Notes: a model not told the origin generated them from the letters alone. Counted from the first letter of the stretch, positions 5,993-15,188 are shown. The stretch is DNA of 36,052 nucleotides from Flavobacterium fontis (GCF_900129405.1 NZ_FQVQ01000020.1:1-36052), one strand, 5' to 3'. Made by a program: numbers and translations.

Positions 5993-6709
5993 ATGGCTGT
6001 TTGGCAAGAACGTGCAGAACTATTATTTAAAACGGAAGGTTTAGAAAAATTGCGTAAGGCAAATGTATTGGTCGTTGGTTTGGGAGGTGTAGGTTCGTTT
6101 GCCGCCGAATTTTTAGCGCGCGCTGGCGTTGGAAAAATGACTATTGTCGATGGCGATGTGGTTGATATTACCAACATTAACCGGCAGTTACCCGCTTTGC
6201 ATTCTACGGTAGGTTTGCCTAAAGTCGAACTTATGGCAGCGCGGTTGTTGGATATTAACCCCGAACTAGAACTCACTCCTTTAAAAGAATTTTTATCGCC
6301 CGAACGCGCATTTGAGTTGGTGACACCCGAGTTTGACTATGTTTTGGATTGCATTGATAGTGTGACACCCAAGTTGAATTTGTTATTGGCCGCTAAGCGA
6401 AAAGGAGTGAAAGTAATTAGCAACATGGGTGCAGGAGGGAAGTATTTAGCGTCCAAAGTTAAAGTCACCGATATCAGCAAAACCGATTACTGTCCGTTGG
6501 CCAAACACGTGCGGAAACGTCTCAAAAAAGAGGGGATCTCGGGGGGTATCAAAGTGGTCTATTCCAGCGAACGTCCGGATTATGATAGTGTAAAACATAC
6601 CGACGGAAGCAATTTCAAAAAGTCGTTTTATGGAACGAATTCTTGGATGCCTTGTTTATTCGGACTCCATGCCGCGGAAACTGTAGTACGTTATTTGTTG
6701 AAAAAATAA
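5993..6709 (+). CDS. tcdA: tRNA threonylcarbamoyladenosine dehydratase (TcdA/CsdL)
   Basis: 238 residues of the ThiF/E1-like ATP-binding family. TcdA cyclises t6A to ct6A at position 37 of ANN-decoding tRNAs. The Rossmann motif VLVVGLGGVGS is at 25-35, followed by VDGDVVDITNINRQ (the D-x(5)-N-x-x-R-Q nucleotide signature) and CIDSVTPK. The segment SKTDYCPLAKHVRKRLKK is typical of TcdA and distinguishes it from MoeB/ThiF, which have zinc-binding CxxC pairs not seen here. Its stop overlaps the next start by one base (TAATG), so it leads a three-gene operon. Confidence 0.9.
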   Translation: MAVWQERAELLFKTEGLEKLRKANVLVVGLGGVGSFAAEFLARAGVGKMTIVDGDVVDITNINRQLPALHSTVGLPKVELMAARLLDINPELELTPLKEFLSPERAFELVTPEFDYVLDCIDSVTPKLNLLLAAKRKGVKVISNMGAGGKYLASKVKVTDISKTDYCPLAKHVRKRLKKEGISGGIKVVYSSERPDYDSVKHTDGSNFKKSFYGTNSWMPCLFGLHAAETVVRYLLKK

Positions 6710-7206
6710 TGACGCCACAACCCAAGATTCAAGTCCCACTCACCACCGCCGATCGACTGCTCGAAGGGGTAGCGCTGCTCCTGTTGCTGGGCTCCTGGAT
6801 GTACGCCTTTGTTATGTATCCGAAATTGCCCGAAACGATTGCCATCCATTTTGATGGACAAGGGAATCCGGATGGTTATGGTGGAAAAATATTTTTTTGG
6901 GGCGAAACACTTGCGGGTACAGCACTCTATGCCTTGTTAACCTTTCTGGGGCGTCATCCCGAATGGTTTAATTATCCCGTGGCTATTACATCCAGCAATG
7001 CGCCACGACTTTACCATTGGGCTTTGCAAATGATGCGCAGTTTGAAAGTGGTTCTGGTGGGTATATTTGCCGCCATCCAATGGCAAACCGTTCAAGTGGC
7101 CCTCCGTCCTGATTTTTCGGGAACCTCCTATGTGATTGGTGGCATTTTGGTAGCGCTTTTCGGTACCATTTTTTATTATTTAATCCAACTCTTCAAACAA
7201 AGCTAA
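6709..7206 (+). CDS. DUF1648 membrane protein
   Basis: 165 residues. A first hydrophobic segment (LLEGVALLLLLGSWMYAFVM) precedes the DUF1648 signature YPKLPETIAIHFDGQGNPDG, which from the family is P-x-x-I-x-x-H-F-x-x-x-G-x-x-D/N. Two or three further membrane segments follow (TALYALLTFL, VVLVGIFAAIQW, GGILVALFGTIFYYLIQLF). DUF1648 proteins include SdpI-like immunity proteins, but most are of unknown function. I start at the ATG overlapping the tcdA stop; a frame-compatible upstream extension would lie inside tcdA. Confidence 0.8.
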   Translation: MTPQPKIQVPLTTADRLLEGVALLLLLGSWMYAFVMYPKLPETIAIHFDGQGNPDGYGGKIFFWGETLAGTALYALLTFLGRHPEWFNYPVAITSSNAPRLYHWALQMMRSLKVVLVGIFAAIQWQTVQVALRPDFSGTSYVIGGILVALFGTIFYYLIQLFKQS

Positions 7207-7862
7207 TGCTAAAAACCGTCATTTTTGATATGGATGGGGTTATCGTTGATACCGAGCCCGTGCATCATTTTGCGTATCATCAACTTTTTGACCAATTAGG
7301 AATTACCGTTACCCCCGAAGTGTATGCTTCCTTTACGGGCAATTCTACTAAGAACATTTTTCAAAAACTCAAAACGCAATTCGAACTCCCACAAAGCGTT
7401 GAAGAGCTAGTGCAAGCCAAGCGCGATTTGTTTAATGCGGCGTTTGACCATAAAGAAGATTTAACGCTGCTCGATGGGGTGGAGCGTTTGATTAAAGAAC
7501 TCAAAGCCCACGATATTCAACTTATTTTGGCATCGTCTTCGGCCAAAGTCACCATTCATCGGGTTTTCAATCGATTTGCATTGTTTCCCTATTTTGCCCA
7601 TATTGTTTCGGGTGAAGATTTTCCGCAGTCCAAACCCCATCCGGCGATATTTCTGGAAGCGGTACGGTTGTCGCAACACCAAGCTCAAGAGTGTATCGTG
7701 ATTGAGGACAGTACCAACGGAATTGCGGCCGCCAAAGGGGCTGATGTATTTTGTATTGGGTACGACAGCTTTCATTCCAAAAATCAAGATTATAGTCGTG
7801 CCGATTGGGTGGTCAAGCACTTTGACGAACTCTCCTTTGAAGCAATGGCGGCTCGTGTTTAA
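7206..7862 (+). CDS. HAD-superfamily phosphatase (beta-phosphoglucomutase-like)
   Basis: 218 residues. HAD motif I is FDMDGVIVD with nucleophile D8 and acid/base D10; motif II SSSAK (about 110); motif III Lys in QSKPHPAIF; motif IV IEDSTNG. The helical cap between motifs I and II makes it a subfamily IA enzyme, like phosphoglycolate phosphatase or beta-phosphoglucomutase; the substrate cannot be read. Its start overlaps the preceding stop (TAATG). Its stop overlaps the stop of the convergent photolyase-like gene in the four bases TTAA (7859-7862), leaving no room for a terminator between them. Confidence 0.85.
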   Translation: MLKTVIFDMDGVIVDTEPVHHFAYHQLFDQLGITVTPEVYASFTGNSTKNIFQKLKTQFELPQSVEELVQAKRDLFNAAFDHKEDLTLLDGVERLIKELKAHDIQLILASSSAKVTIHRVFNRFALFPYFAHIVSGEDFPQSKPHPAIFLEAVRLSQHQAQECIVIEDSTNGIAAAKGADVFCIGYDSFHSKNQDYSRADWVVKHFDELSFEAMAARV

Positions 7863-9313
7863 TCGCGATCGGGAAAGGTATGTTTGGCTAAAACCCGGGA
7901 GCTGTCTTTGCGAACTTCGTGTTTTTTGCGCAGTCCCCACCAAAAATCGGTGGCTGCTTTTTGCGCTTCCTCCAAGGGAACAATCGGAAAAGGATAATCG
8001 TAACCCGGTTCAAAGTGATACAGCATTTGTTCAATAGGGGTTAACTTCCATGGCTCATGAATAAACGGCGCTGGAATATGGCGTAATTCAGGCACCCATT
8101 TGCGAATAAATGTTCCCTCAGCATCATGTTCGATCGAATTTTTGGTTGGATTGTATATCCGAATCATGTTGACTCCCGTAACCCCGGCCTGCATTTGAAT
8201 CTGTGGATAATGAATACCCGGTTCAAAATCCAAAAACTGCCGCGCAAGATGGGGACTGCAATTTTGCCAAGGTTGCATCAAATGATGGGTGTAAAACGAA
8301 ACGACCAACGCCCGCATTCGGAAATTAAGATAGCCCGTAGCATTCAAACAGCGCATGCAAGCATCGACCAATGGAACTCCAGTTTGCCCTGTACACCAAG
8401 CTTCGTGATAGGCTTCGTTTACAGGAAGTTGAATGTGCATATAGCCTTTGTTAACCGGATGAAATTCCATCGAACATTCCATTTCAAATTTTTGGATAAA
8501 ATGGGCCTGCCACCGCAAACGAGAGGCGAAATTGTCAATCTGGCGTTTGAATTTTCCTTTTTGACGCGTGTTCCATGTCCATTGATAAATTTCCCGTATG
8601 GATAAGTTCCCCCAAGCAATATACGGCGATAAACGACTGCACCCCTTGCGTCCCAATTCGGGTTTGGAAATGTGACGACTGTAATTCTCAACGCGTTCTT
8701 GTAAAAAGGATTGAAGGTAGCGTAAACCCGTCCGTCGCCCTCCTTTTTGAAAAGGGGTATCGGTTGGGGTTTCTAACGTTGGAATCTTAAAATGAATTTC
8801 GAGTTTTTCAATTTCAGCATATTTCACAAACGATCGACCGTTGGCACTGAAGGGAAAGCAAGGTTTTTCCATGAAATCATACCAATCTTCTTTCCACGTT
8901 TGACGGTTGCGTAACCCTCGAATAACGCCGTTGGTTACGTATTCAAACCAAGGGATTCCATTGGCACGCAATAGCTCTGCCACAGCGATATCCCGATGAA
9001 ATGTTCGTTGAATTCCCGTTTCTTGGTGCGAATAAACACCCGTAAGGCAACACCGGTCAATTAGCTTTTGAAAAACACTCGTAGCTTCTTCTTCCACCAC
9101 CAATATTTGCGTGTGATAGGGCAGAAGTTCCTGTTGTAAATCCTGCAAGCTTTGTCGGATAAAATCAAAATGACGGGTGCTGTAATGGCAATCTTGTAGT
9201 AGGGAAGGTTCAAAAATATACAGCAAAAGCACCTTTTCCTTGCTTTCTAAGGCACGAAATAAAGCTTCGTGGTCCTGCAAGCGTAAGTCGCGTTTAAGCC
9301 ATACAAGTTTCAT
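7859..9313 (-). CDS. Photolyase/cryptochrome-like flavoprotein lacking the proximal Trp
   Basis: 484 residues. The N-terminal photolyase alpha/beta domain starts [19 protein letters not shown]; the C-terminal FAD domain includes [39 protein letters not shown] and RIYNPTKNS. Where its operon neighbour and CPD photolyases read [11 protein letters not shown], this protein reads [11 protein letters not shown], so the active-site Asn aligns with His and both Trp residues are lost. It is therefore unlikely to be an ordinary CPD photolyase. It may be a (6-4)-type enzyme or a light sensor; the sequence does not decide. Last gene of the light/repair operon, 16 bases after the photolyase stop. Confidence 0.85.
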   Translation of the reverse strand: MKLVWLKRDLRLQDHEALFRALESKEKVLLLYIFEPSLLQDCHYSTRHFDFIRQSLQDLQQELLPYHTQILVVEEEATSVFQKLIDRCCLTGVYSHQETGIQRTFHRDIAVAELLRANGIPWFEYVTNGVIRGLRNRQTWKEDWYDFMEKPCFPFSANGRSFVKYAEIEKLEIHFKIPTLETPTDTPFQKGGRRTGLRYLQSFLQERVENYSRHISKPELGRKGCSRLSPYIAWGNLSIREIYQWTWNTRQKGKFKRQIDNFASRLRWQAHFIQKFEMECSMEFHPVNKGYMHIQLPVNEAYHEAWCTGQTGVPLVDACMRCLNATGYLNFRMRALVVSFYTHHLMQPWQNCSPHLARQFLDFEPGIHYPQIQMQAGVTGVNMIRIYNPTKNSIEHDAEGTFIRKWVPELRHIPAPFIHEPWKLTPIEQMLYHFEPGYDYPFPIVPLEEAQKAATDFWWGLRKKHEVRKDSSRVLAKHTFPDRD

Positions 9314-9329
9314 GAGGTGTATCTTTGGG

Positions 9330-10625
9330 TTATCCTACTGCTGCTTTATATACCCGTAAACAGCGATCACGGGCTTCTTTGTGGTCGACAATGGGTTTGA
9401 CATAATAGGGAGTGTCTACTTCGGGCACCCAATGACGAATGTATTTCCAGTCTTTATCAAATTTTTTTTGCTGCTCCGTTGGATTGAAAATGCGAAAGTA
9501 CGGTGCGGCATCGACACCACTTCCTGCAGCCCATTGCCAATTGCCAACATTACTAGCCTGTTCGTAGTCGAGGAGTTTTAGGGCAAAATAACTTTCTCCC
9601 CAGCGCCAATCGATCAGGAGGTGTTTGCATAAAAAGCTGGCCGTAATCATGCGCACGCGATTGTGCATGTGTCCTGTGGCATTCAATTCCCGCATTCCCG
9701 CATCAACAATGGGATAACCTGTTTGACCTTGACACCATTTTTCAAACCAATCGGTATTGTTATCCCAGACAATTTCGTCGTATTTTGACTTAAAACTTTG
9801 TTGTACCGTATGTGGGAAATGCCATAGGATTTGCATAAAAAATTCACGCCAAATCAATTCATTCCAAAAAGTTTCGTTTTTCTCGGCTATAGCTTTAGCA
9901 ATCATTTGCCGAATGGAAACGGCACCAAATCGTAAATAAATCCCCAAAAAAGAGGTTTTATTCAGCGCCGGAAAGTTGCGCGTAGCTTCGTAATTTTGAA
10001 TCAACGTAGCCGAAATATCGTAAGGACGAACCGTTATTTTTGAGGGGGTAAATCCAATATCTTCCTTGGTCAAAAAAGGATAATCATGGGCCACCACTTG
10101 ATGTAAAAGCGTCTCTGAAGGATGGTGGGTGAGGGAAATGGTTTTGAAACGTTCTTTCCAACGTCGGCTGTAAGGCGTATAAACCACATAAGGTGTTCCA
10201 TCGTCTTTCACCACTTCACTTTTTTCAAAAATCACTTGATCTTTTGAGGTTTTAAAAGCAGTGTTGTGCGCTTGAAAAAGTTGGTGCAACGTTTTGTCAC
10301 GTTTTCGCGCGTAAGGTTCGTAATCATGGTTGGTGTAAACGGTGTCGATGCTATGGTTTTTAACCAATGTGGCAAAAACAGTTTCGGGGGTACCATGAAA
10401 AACGGCCAATGATTTGCCCACCTGTTGTAAGGCGCTTTGTATTTCCTCCAAACAACGGTGAATGAAACTTACGCGGGCATCATCGGGAGGCAATTGCGAG
10501 AGAATGGTGGTGTCAAAAATGAAAATAGGCAAAACGGGATGGCCGCTGTTTAACGCATGAAACAAGCCAACATTGTCGGTTACCCGAAGGTCTCTTCGAA
10601 ACCAAAAAATCGATATCTTATCCAT
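9330..10625 (-). CDS. phr: Deoxyribodipyrimidine photolyase (CPD class I type)
   Basis: 431 residues. Repairs UV-induced cyclobutane pyrimidine dimers in DNA using blue light and reduced FAD. The antenna domain starts [18 protein letters not shown]. The FAD domain carries the canonical sequences [41 protein letters not shown], and [13 protein letters not shown] followed by YFRIFNP, with the electron-transfer Trp residues in place. I start at the ATG at 10625 because the photolyase fold begins right there; the upstream in-frame codons lie inside the SDR gene. Start and SDR stop overlap by eight bases, so the two are translationally coupled. Confidence 0.93.
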   Translation of the reverse strand: MDKISIFWFRRDLRVTDNVGLFHALNSGHPVLPIFIFDTTILSQLPPDDARVSFIHRCLEEIQSALQQVGKSLAVFHGTPETVFATLVKNHSIDTVYTNHDYEPYARKRDKTLHQLFQAHNTAFKTSKDQVIFEKSEVVKDDGTPYVVYTPYSRRWKERFKTISLTHHPSETLLHQVVAHDYPFLTKEDIGFTPSKITVRPYDISATLIQNYEATRNFPALNKTSFLGIYLRFGAVSIRQMIAKAIAEKNETFWNELIWREFFMQILWHFPHTVQQSFKSKYDEIVWDNNTDWFEKWCQGQTGYPIVDAGMRELNATGHMHNRVRMITASFLCKHLLIDWRWGESYFALKLLDYEQASNVGNWQWAAGSGVDAAPYFRIFNPTEQQKKFDKDWKYIRHWVPEVDTPYYVKPIVDHKEARDRCLRVYKAAVG

Positions 10626-11316
10626 TGACCAAAAGCGTAGACATTCCACCATCAACGGCAAAAACTTGTCCCGTAATCCAATTGCTCTGTTCGTGCAACA
10701 AAAAGGCTGTCATTTGAGCAATATCTTGGGGCGTTCCCACTTTTTTCATGGGGTTACGCAAAGCCGCTTTTTCCTTTTTTTCTTCCGAATTCAAAAATTT
10801 GTCCGCCAAAGGTGTATCGGTCAATGAAGGAGCGATTACATTCATGCGAACTTTGGGTGCATATTCGGCAGCAAACGCTTTGGCAAACCCTTCAATGGCT
10901 CCTTTGGCAGCGGCCACCGAAGTATGAAAGGGCATTCCCATTGTTGCGGCCACCGAACTGAATGCCACAACACTCGACTGCGGTGCTGCGGTGAGTTGGG
11001 GTAAAACCGTTTGCATTACTTTGACCAAACCTAAAAAGTTAATTTGTAGGTCGGACTCAAAGGCTTCGGGTTTTAAGCCCTTAAACGGTCGCAAATTGAT
11101 GCTCCCCGGCAGGTACACCAAACCGTGAAGTTCGGCGGGTAACGCACTCGTATCCAAGCTATCTTGTGTAGCATCAAAGGGAATGTGGGTCAACTTTAAA
11201 TCGCCCAAGTCTTCAGCACTTCGAGAAGCTACATAAAGGTTCGTTTCAAATTGCAATTGTTGGGCTAGGGCACGTCCAATTCCTTTGGAACCGCCAATGA
11301 GTAATATATTTTTCAT
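10618..11316 (-). CDS. Short-chain dehydrogenase (SDR) family protein with altered active site
   Basis: 232 residues with the Rossmann signature GGSKGIGRALA near the N-terminus, the Ser of AFSSVAA in place, and RMNVIAPSLTDTPLADKF and the C-terminal TGQVFAVDGGMSTL typical of classical SDRs. The catalytic YxxxK reads VAAAK (TSVAAAKGAIEG), so the Tyr is replaced by Val while the Lys is kept. Oxidoreduction by the usual mechanism would be impaired; the protein may be a binding or regulatory member. It sits between the SRPBCC and photolyase genes, which suggests a role tied to light or photodamage, by context only. Confidence 0.85.
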   Translation of the reverse strand: MKNILLIGGSKGIGRALAQQLQFETNLYVASRSAEDLGDLKLTHIPFDATQDSLDTSALPAELHGLVYLPGSINLRPFKGLKPEAFESDLQINFLGLVKVMQTVLPQLTAAPQSSVVAFSSVAATMGMPFHTSVAAAKGAIEGFAKAFAAEYAPKVRMNVIAPSLTDTPLADKFLNSEEKKEKAALRNPMKKVGTPQDIAQMTAFLLHEQSNWITGQVFAVDGGMSTLLVNG

Positions 11317-11318
11317 AA

Positions 11319-11789
11319 TTATTCTGATTTATATTCACCAAATAATTCGACTAGTTTTTGGGTTCGGTAGGCAAAAATTTGTTCCAATCGCGGACGAACC
11401 AACACGGGATGCATCAGTTGTCCCAGTACCCCCATAGGTAATTTGTAATCTACGATATCTTCCATTTCTACACCTCCGGGAATTTCTTTGAAAAAATGTT
11501 TGTGGTGCCATAAAGCATAGGGACCGAAACGTTGTTCATCTACAAAATATTCTTTGTCGATAACGTGCGTGATTTCAGTGACCCATTTCATTGGAATCCC
11601 TAAAAGCGGCGTCACAATATATTGAATGACCTGTCCGGGATACATTTTTCGATCGGCTCCTGAGAGGGTTTTGAACCCCATATCGTCGGGCGTAATCGTG
11701 TTCAAATTCATCGGATCGGAGAAGAAATCCCAGGCTTGCTCTAAAGTAATAGGCAATTTTTGTTTGGACTTCAAAGTGTATATCTTCAT
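11319..11789 (-). CDS. SRPBCC (START-like) ligand-binding protein
   Basis: 156 residues. The start, IYTLKSKQKLPITLEQAWDF, then FSDPMNLNTITP and GFKTLSG match the SRPBCC/polyketide cyclase-like fold, a helix-grip with a hydrophobic pocket. Related proteins are found with photolyase and SDR genes across Bacteroidota as I recall, but the ligand is unknown. First gene of the four-gene light/repair operon; two bases separate its stop from the SDR start. Upstream lies an inverted repeat (11817-11850) suitable as an operator. Confidence 0.8.
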   Translation of the reverse strand: MKIYTLKSKQKLPITLEQAWDFFSDPMNLNTITPDDMGFKTLSGADRKMYPGQVIQYIVTPLLGIPMKWVTEITHVIDKEYFVDEQRFGPYALWHHKHFFKEIPGGVEMEDIVDYKLPMGVLGQLMHPVLVRPRLEQIFAYRTQKLVELFGEYKSE

Positions 11790-11816
11790 ACGTATTTATT
11801 TTGGGTAAAGATATGC

Positions 11817-11850
11817 TTTGTTTAACAAACAGAAAAATAAGTTAAACAAA
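11817..11850. promoter_or_regulatory. Inverted-repeat operator candidate for the light/repair operon
   Basis: TTTGTTTAAC (11817-11826) and GTTAAACAAA (11841-11850) form a perfect 10-bp inverted repeat with a 14-base spacer. It lies 28 bases before the SRPBCC start, just upstream of a near-consensus -7 box (TATCTTTA on the minus strand). A further GTTTAAATTAAC follows at 11867-11878. A dimeric repressor site such as a MerR/LitR-type regulator would fit, by analogy with light-controlled photolyase operons; no regulator gene is in the window. Confidence 0.5.
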
Positions 11851-11899
11851 ATTTATATTCATTTAAGTTTAAATTAACAGTTTGCCTACGGTGATTTAG

Positions 11900-11907
11900 T
11901 AATTTTG
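11900..11907 (+). promoter_or_regulatory. Bacteroidota -7 box for the DUF2911 gene
   Basis: TAATTTTG matches TAnnTTTG, 22 bases before the ATG at 11930. A TTTG at 11881-11884 is closer than the usual spacing for a -33 element. Confidence 0.5.
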
Positions 11908-11929
11908 ACGGTACTAAAAAACAGAACAA

Positions 11930-12781
11930 ATGAAAAAACTAATCTATGCTGTCGCCTTTATGTTGGCTACCTATGCCATCGAAGCGCAAGTAAAAACACC
12001 ACAACCGAGTCCGAAGACCACCGTGCAACAAGTCGTTGGTTTGACCGATGTTACTCTAGACTACTCCCGTCCCAGTGCCAAAGGGCGTACAATTTTTGGG
12101 GATTTGGTTCCTTTCGGGAAATTATGGAGAACGGGGGCCAATTTGAATTCGATGATCACCTTTTCGGATGATGTAACCATTGACGGGAAAGCATTACCAA
12201 AAGGAAAATATGCCTTATTTACAGTACCTAAAGCGGATAATTGGGAAATTATTTTTTACAAAACCACCGACAATTGGGGTACGCCCGAAGAGTTTAAAGA
12301 ATCGGATGTTGCTTTACGTGCCAACGCCAAACCGATATTGACCGACCGTCGCGTTGAAACGTTTACCTTAAGCATTGGAAATATTTCCAATGATGCAGCG
12401 GACTTGGAAATTGCTTGGGAGAAAACGTTTGTAGCGTTAAAATTTGAAGTACCTTCCAAAAAAGCGGCTATGGCGAGTATTGCCAAAGTATTGGCGGGAC
12501 CCACGGCAGGCGATTATTTCTCTGCAGCACAGTACTATTACCAAGCCAATATTGACCACAACAAAGCTTTGGAGTTTATTAATAAAGCCATCGGAATGGT
12601 TAAACCCGGCGAAGATGCACCGTTTTGGCACTTGCGTTTAAAATCGTTGATTCAAGCGAAGTTAGGCGATAAAAAAGGAGCTATCGAAACAGCTAAATTG
12701 TCACTGGCGGGTGCTCAAAAAGAGAAAAACGACGATTATGTCAAAATGAATAACGATTCCATTAAAGAGTGGAGTAAATAA
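11930..12781 (+). CDS. Secreted DUF2911 family protein
   Basis: 283 residues. A signal peptide (MKKLIYAVAFMLATYAIEAQ) is followed by DUF2911 at about 25-165, with the family motifs DYSRPSAKGRTIFGDLVPFG, LWRTGAN and KALPKGKYALFTVP. The C-terminal third is helical and TPR-like (FSAAQYYYQANIDHNKALEF, then a second such helical pair), a common arrangement in this family. DUF2911 is nearly restricted to Bacteroidota and its function is unknown. The gene has its own promoter and a strong terminator, so it is monocistronic. Confidence 0.87.
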   Translation: MKKLIYAVAFMLATYAIEAQVKTPQPSPKTTVQQVVGLTDVTLDYSRPSAKGRTIFGDLVPFGKLWRTGANLNSMITFSDDVTIDGKALPKGKYALFTVPKADNWEIIFYKTTDNWGTPEEFKESDVALRANAKPILTDRRVETFTLSIGNISNDAADLEIAWEKTFVALKFEVPSKKAAMASIAKVLAGPTAGDYFSAAQYYYQANIDHNKALEFINKAIGMVKPGEDAPFWHLRLKSLIQAKLGDKKGAIETAKLSLAGAQKEKNDDYVKMNNDSIKEWSK

Positions 12782-12788
12782 AATGAAG

Positions 12789-12812
12789 GCCCCGATAAGG
12801 GGCTTTTTTTTT
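12789..12812 (+). terminator. Intrinsic terminator after the DUF2911 gene
   Basis: GCCCC (12789-12793) and GGGGC (12799-12803) form a stem with a GATAA loop, followed by nine T residues (12804-12812). Confidence 0.9.
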
Positions 12813-12816
12813 GAAG

Positions 12817-12824
12817 TATCTTTG
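12817..12824 (+). promoter_or_regulatory. Bacteroidota -7 box that sets the hemolysin III start
   Basis: TATCTTTG, five bases after the preceding T run and four bases before the ATG at 12829. It rules out the in-frame ATG at 12811, which would overlap the box and the terminator. Confidence 0.65.
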
Positions 12825-12828
12825 CAGA

Positions 12829-13473
12829 ATGAAGCCCAAAGTGCGTAAAAACCGAAAAATTGAAGAACGATACAACGTCATCACGCACGGGTTAGGTACG
12901 GTATTATCCTGTGTAGCACTTTTTATGTTGTTTCAAAAGAGTAAGCACTACTCGGATGGGGTGACATCCTTTGCCGCAATGCTATTTGGGGGGAGTTTAT
13001 TGCTGTTGTATGGCGCTTCAACGTATTACCATGCCGTTTGGCGTTTGCGTCATAAAAAATGGGGGCAACGGCTGGATCATTTGAGCATTTATGTACTTAT
13101 TGCCGGTACGTATACACCAGTGGTTTTGGTGGGAATTCAGGGCGCGTGGGGTTGGACGTTGTTGGGGCTCATTTGGACCTTAGCTCTTGTTGGTTTTGGA
13201 TTTAAATTTTCGCGTTTTCGCCACCACGAACGTATTTCACTAGGTTTGTATGCCTTGATGGGCTGGCTTTGCATCATTGCTCTCGACCCAATGGTAGAAC
13301 GACTATCCCGAGAAGCGCTTATTGGAATTGCCCTAGGAGGTTTCTTTTACACCGCGGGGATTTACTTTTATGCCAACGATCGAAAACGATATTATCATCC
13401 CATTTGGCACCTCTTTGTGTTGGGAGGAAGTGCCAGTCATTTTGCAGCGATTTATTACTTTATCCTGCCCTAA
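12829..13473 (+). CDS. Hemolysin III / PAQR-type seven-helix membrane protein
   Basis: 214 residues and about seven membrane helices. PAQR/HlyIII hallmarks are present: ERYNVITHGLG near the N-terminus, the Ser-x(3)-His-type motif ASTYYHAVW, QRLDHLSIYVLIAGTYTP, and the C-terminal pair of histidines in HPIWHLFVLGGSASHF, which together form the zinc site in the family. Bacterial members are called hemolysin III, but most have unproven roles in membrane homeostasis. I chose the ATG at 12829 because of the promoter box just before it. Its stop overlaps the convergent symporter stop by four bases. Confidence 0.87.
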   Translation: MKPKVRKNRKIEERYNVITHGLGTVLSCVALFMLFQKSKHYSDGVTSFAAMLFGGSLLLLYGASTYYHAVWRLRHKKWGQRLDHLSIYVLIAGTYTPVVLVGIQGAWGWTLLGLIWTLALVGFGFKFSRFRHHERISLGLYALMGWLCIIALDPMVERLSREALIGIALGGFFYTAGIYFYANDRKRYYHPIWHLFVLGGSASHFAAIYYFILP

Positions 13474-15188
13474 GTCAAGGTTGTTTCCTCGGTAATCTCA
13501 AGGGTAGAAGGCGCTTTGGGTTGTGTTTTTTGAATCAACCACGATAAGGTGATGGTGAGCATAGCACCAATAAAGTTTAACCACAAGAAACTCACCACAT
13601 CCAAATAATAGATGTAAAAAATCAGTAATTGACAGAGTACCGCCCCGTAGAAAATCGCATGGGCTTTTATCGAACGGATGTAGAAGCCTACTAAGAAAAT
13701 ACCCAATACCGTACCATAGAAAATAGATCCAACGATGTTGACCAATTGAATCAAGTTTTCAAAAAGCGTTCCTACACAGGCAAACAAAATGGCAATTACG
13801 CCCCAAAGCAGCGTAAAATAGCGGGTGGCCATCACATAATGGCGATCGCTCTTTTCTGTTTTTAAATTGCGCTTGTAAATATCAATCGCCGTGGTCGACG
13901 CCAAGGCATTTAAGCCCGAAGCCGATGAGGACATAGCCGCAGAGAGAATAACAGCCAAGAGTAAACCAATCAATCCCTTGGGAAGGTAGTTCAATATAAA
14001 ATACAAAAACACATAATCTTTATCGTTGGTCTCCGCTTTAGGGTCGGCTTTGGCAATAAGTTCTTTGGCTTGGTCGCGAAGATCACGCTCTTTCCCCGAA
14101 ATAGCCGTCAAACGATTGCGTAATATGGGATTATCGTAATTTTGATTAAGATGGTCGATGTACAGTAAATTGTATTCTTTTTTCTCCTCCGTCAACGCTT
14201 TTAATTGCTCTTCCAATTGCTGGTATTGCTGGGCATACGGCGATTTTTCAATGGTCGCTTTGTTGACAGGGTTAAAATTTAAAGGTACTTCATGAAATTG
14301 GAAGAACACAAACACCATGACGCCAATCAAAAGAATAAAGAACTGCATGGGAACCTTTAAAAAACCGTTCATAATTAAGCCCATCTGACTTTCTTTATCT
14401 GATTTCCCTGAAAGATAGCGTCCAACCTGCGATTGATCGGTACCGAAATAGGCTAAGCTCAAGAAAAAACCACCAGCGATTCCGCTCCAAATGGTGTATC
14501 GAGTCTCGGGATCAAAAGAAAAATCAACGATATTCATTTTCTCATTGGCGCCGGCGATATGCAACGCATTCGAAAAAGTCATATCGTTGGGCAACATATA
14601 TAAAATGAGAAAGAATGTAATAAACATCCCACTCATAATGACAAACATCTGTTGTTTTTGCGTTACGTTGACCGCTTTAGTTCCTCCCGAAAAGGTATAA
14701 ATAATCACGAGGATGCCTATGATGACGTTGAGTAACGTTAGATTCCACCCCAAAAGTGTAGATAAAATGATGGAGGGGGCATAAATAGTGAGTCCCGTTC
14801 CCAATCCCCGTTGGATCAAAAAGAGAATGGAGGCGAGCGATCGGGTTTTTAAATCAAATCGCTGTTCCAAGTACTCGTAGGCAGTGTAAACACGCAATTT
14901 ATGGTAAATGGGTATAAAGGTGAGCGATATAACCACCATAGCAATGGGCAAACCAAAGTAGAATTGTACAAACCCCATGCCGTCATGGTACGCTTGCCCG
15001 GGTGTTGAGAGAAACGTTATGGCACTGGCTTGTGTAGCCATAACCGAAATGCCTACCGTAAACCAATTGGTTTGTTTGTTGCCTAAAATATACTCTTCGA
15101 CATTACGGCTTCCTTGCGTTTTATACACCCCATACACTACAATCGTGAGTAGCGTGACCGATAAAATAATCCAATCGATTTGCTGCAT
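13470..15188 (-). CDS. Sodium:solute symporter (SSS family)
   Basis: 572 residues with about 13 membrane helices. SSS features: an N-terminal QQIDWIILSVTLLTIVVYGV, GNKQTNWFTVGISVMATQAS, TFLSTPGQAYHDG, FSGGTKAVNVTQKQQ, FGTDQSQVGRYLSGKS and LLAVILSAAMSSSASGLNAL. A long cytoplasmic or periplasmic insert rich in Gln, Glu and Lys (about residues 320-390) interrupts the helices, common in Bacteroidota members. The substrate is unknown; sialic acid, sugars or amino acids are possible. The gene starts directly after the stop of a 35-residue membrane peptide, in an operon with a PIG-L type deacetylase, which hints at a sugar-derived substrate. Confidence 0.9.
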   Translation of the reverse strand: MQQIDWIILSVTLLTIVVYGVYKTQGSRNVEEYILGNKQTNWFTVGISVMATQASAITFLSTPGQAYHDGMGFVQFYFGLPIAMVVISLTFIPIYHKLRVYTAYEYLEQRFDLKTRSLASILFLIQRGLGTGLTIYAPSIILSTLLGWNLTLLNVIIGILVIIYTFSGGTKAVNVTQKQQMFVIMSGMFITFFLILYMLPNDMTFSNALHIAGANEKMNIVDFSFDPETRYTIWSGIAGGFFLSLAYFGTDQSQVGRYLSGKSDKESQMGLIMNGFLKVPMQFFILLIGVMVFVFFQFHEVPLNFNPVNKATIEKSPYAQQYQQLEEQLKALTEEKKEYNLLYIDHLNQNYDNPILRNRLTAISGKERDLRDQAKELIAKADPKAETNDKDYVFLYFILNYLPKGLIGLLLAVILSAAMSSSASGLNALASTTAIDIYKRNLKTEKSDRHYVMATRYFTLLWGVIAILFACVGTLFENLIQLVNIVGSIFYGTVLGIFLVGFYIRSIKAHAIFYGAVLCQLLIFYIYYLDVVSFLWLNFIGAMLTITLSWLIQKTQPKAPSTLEITEETTLT

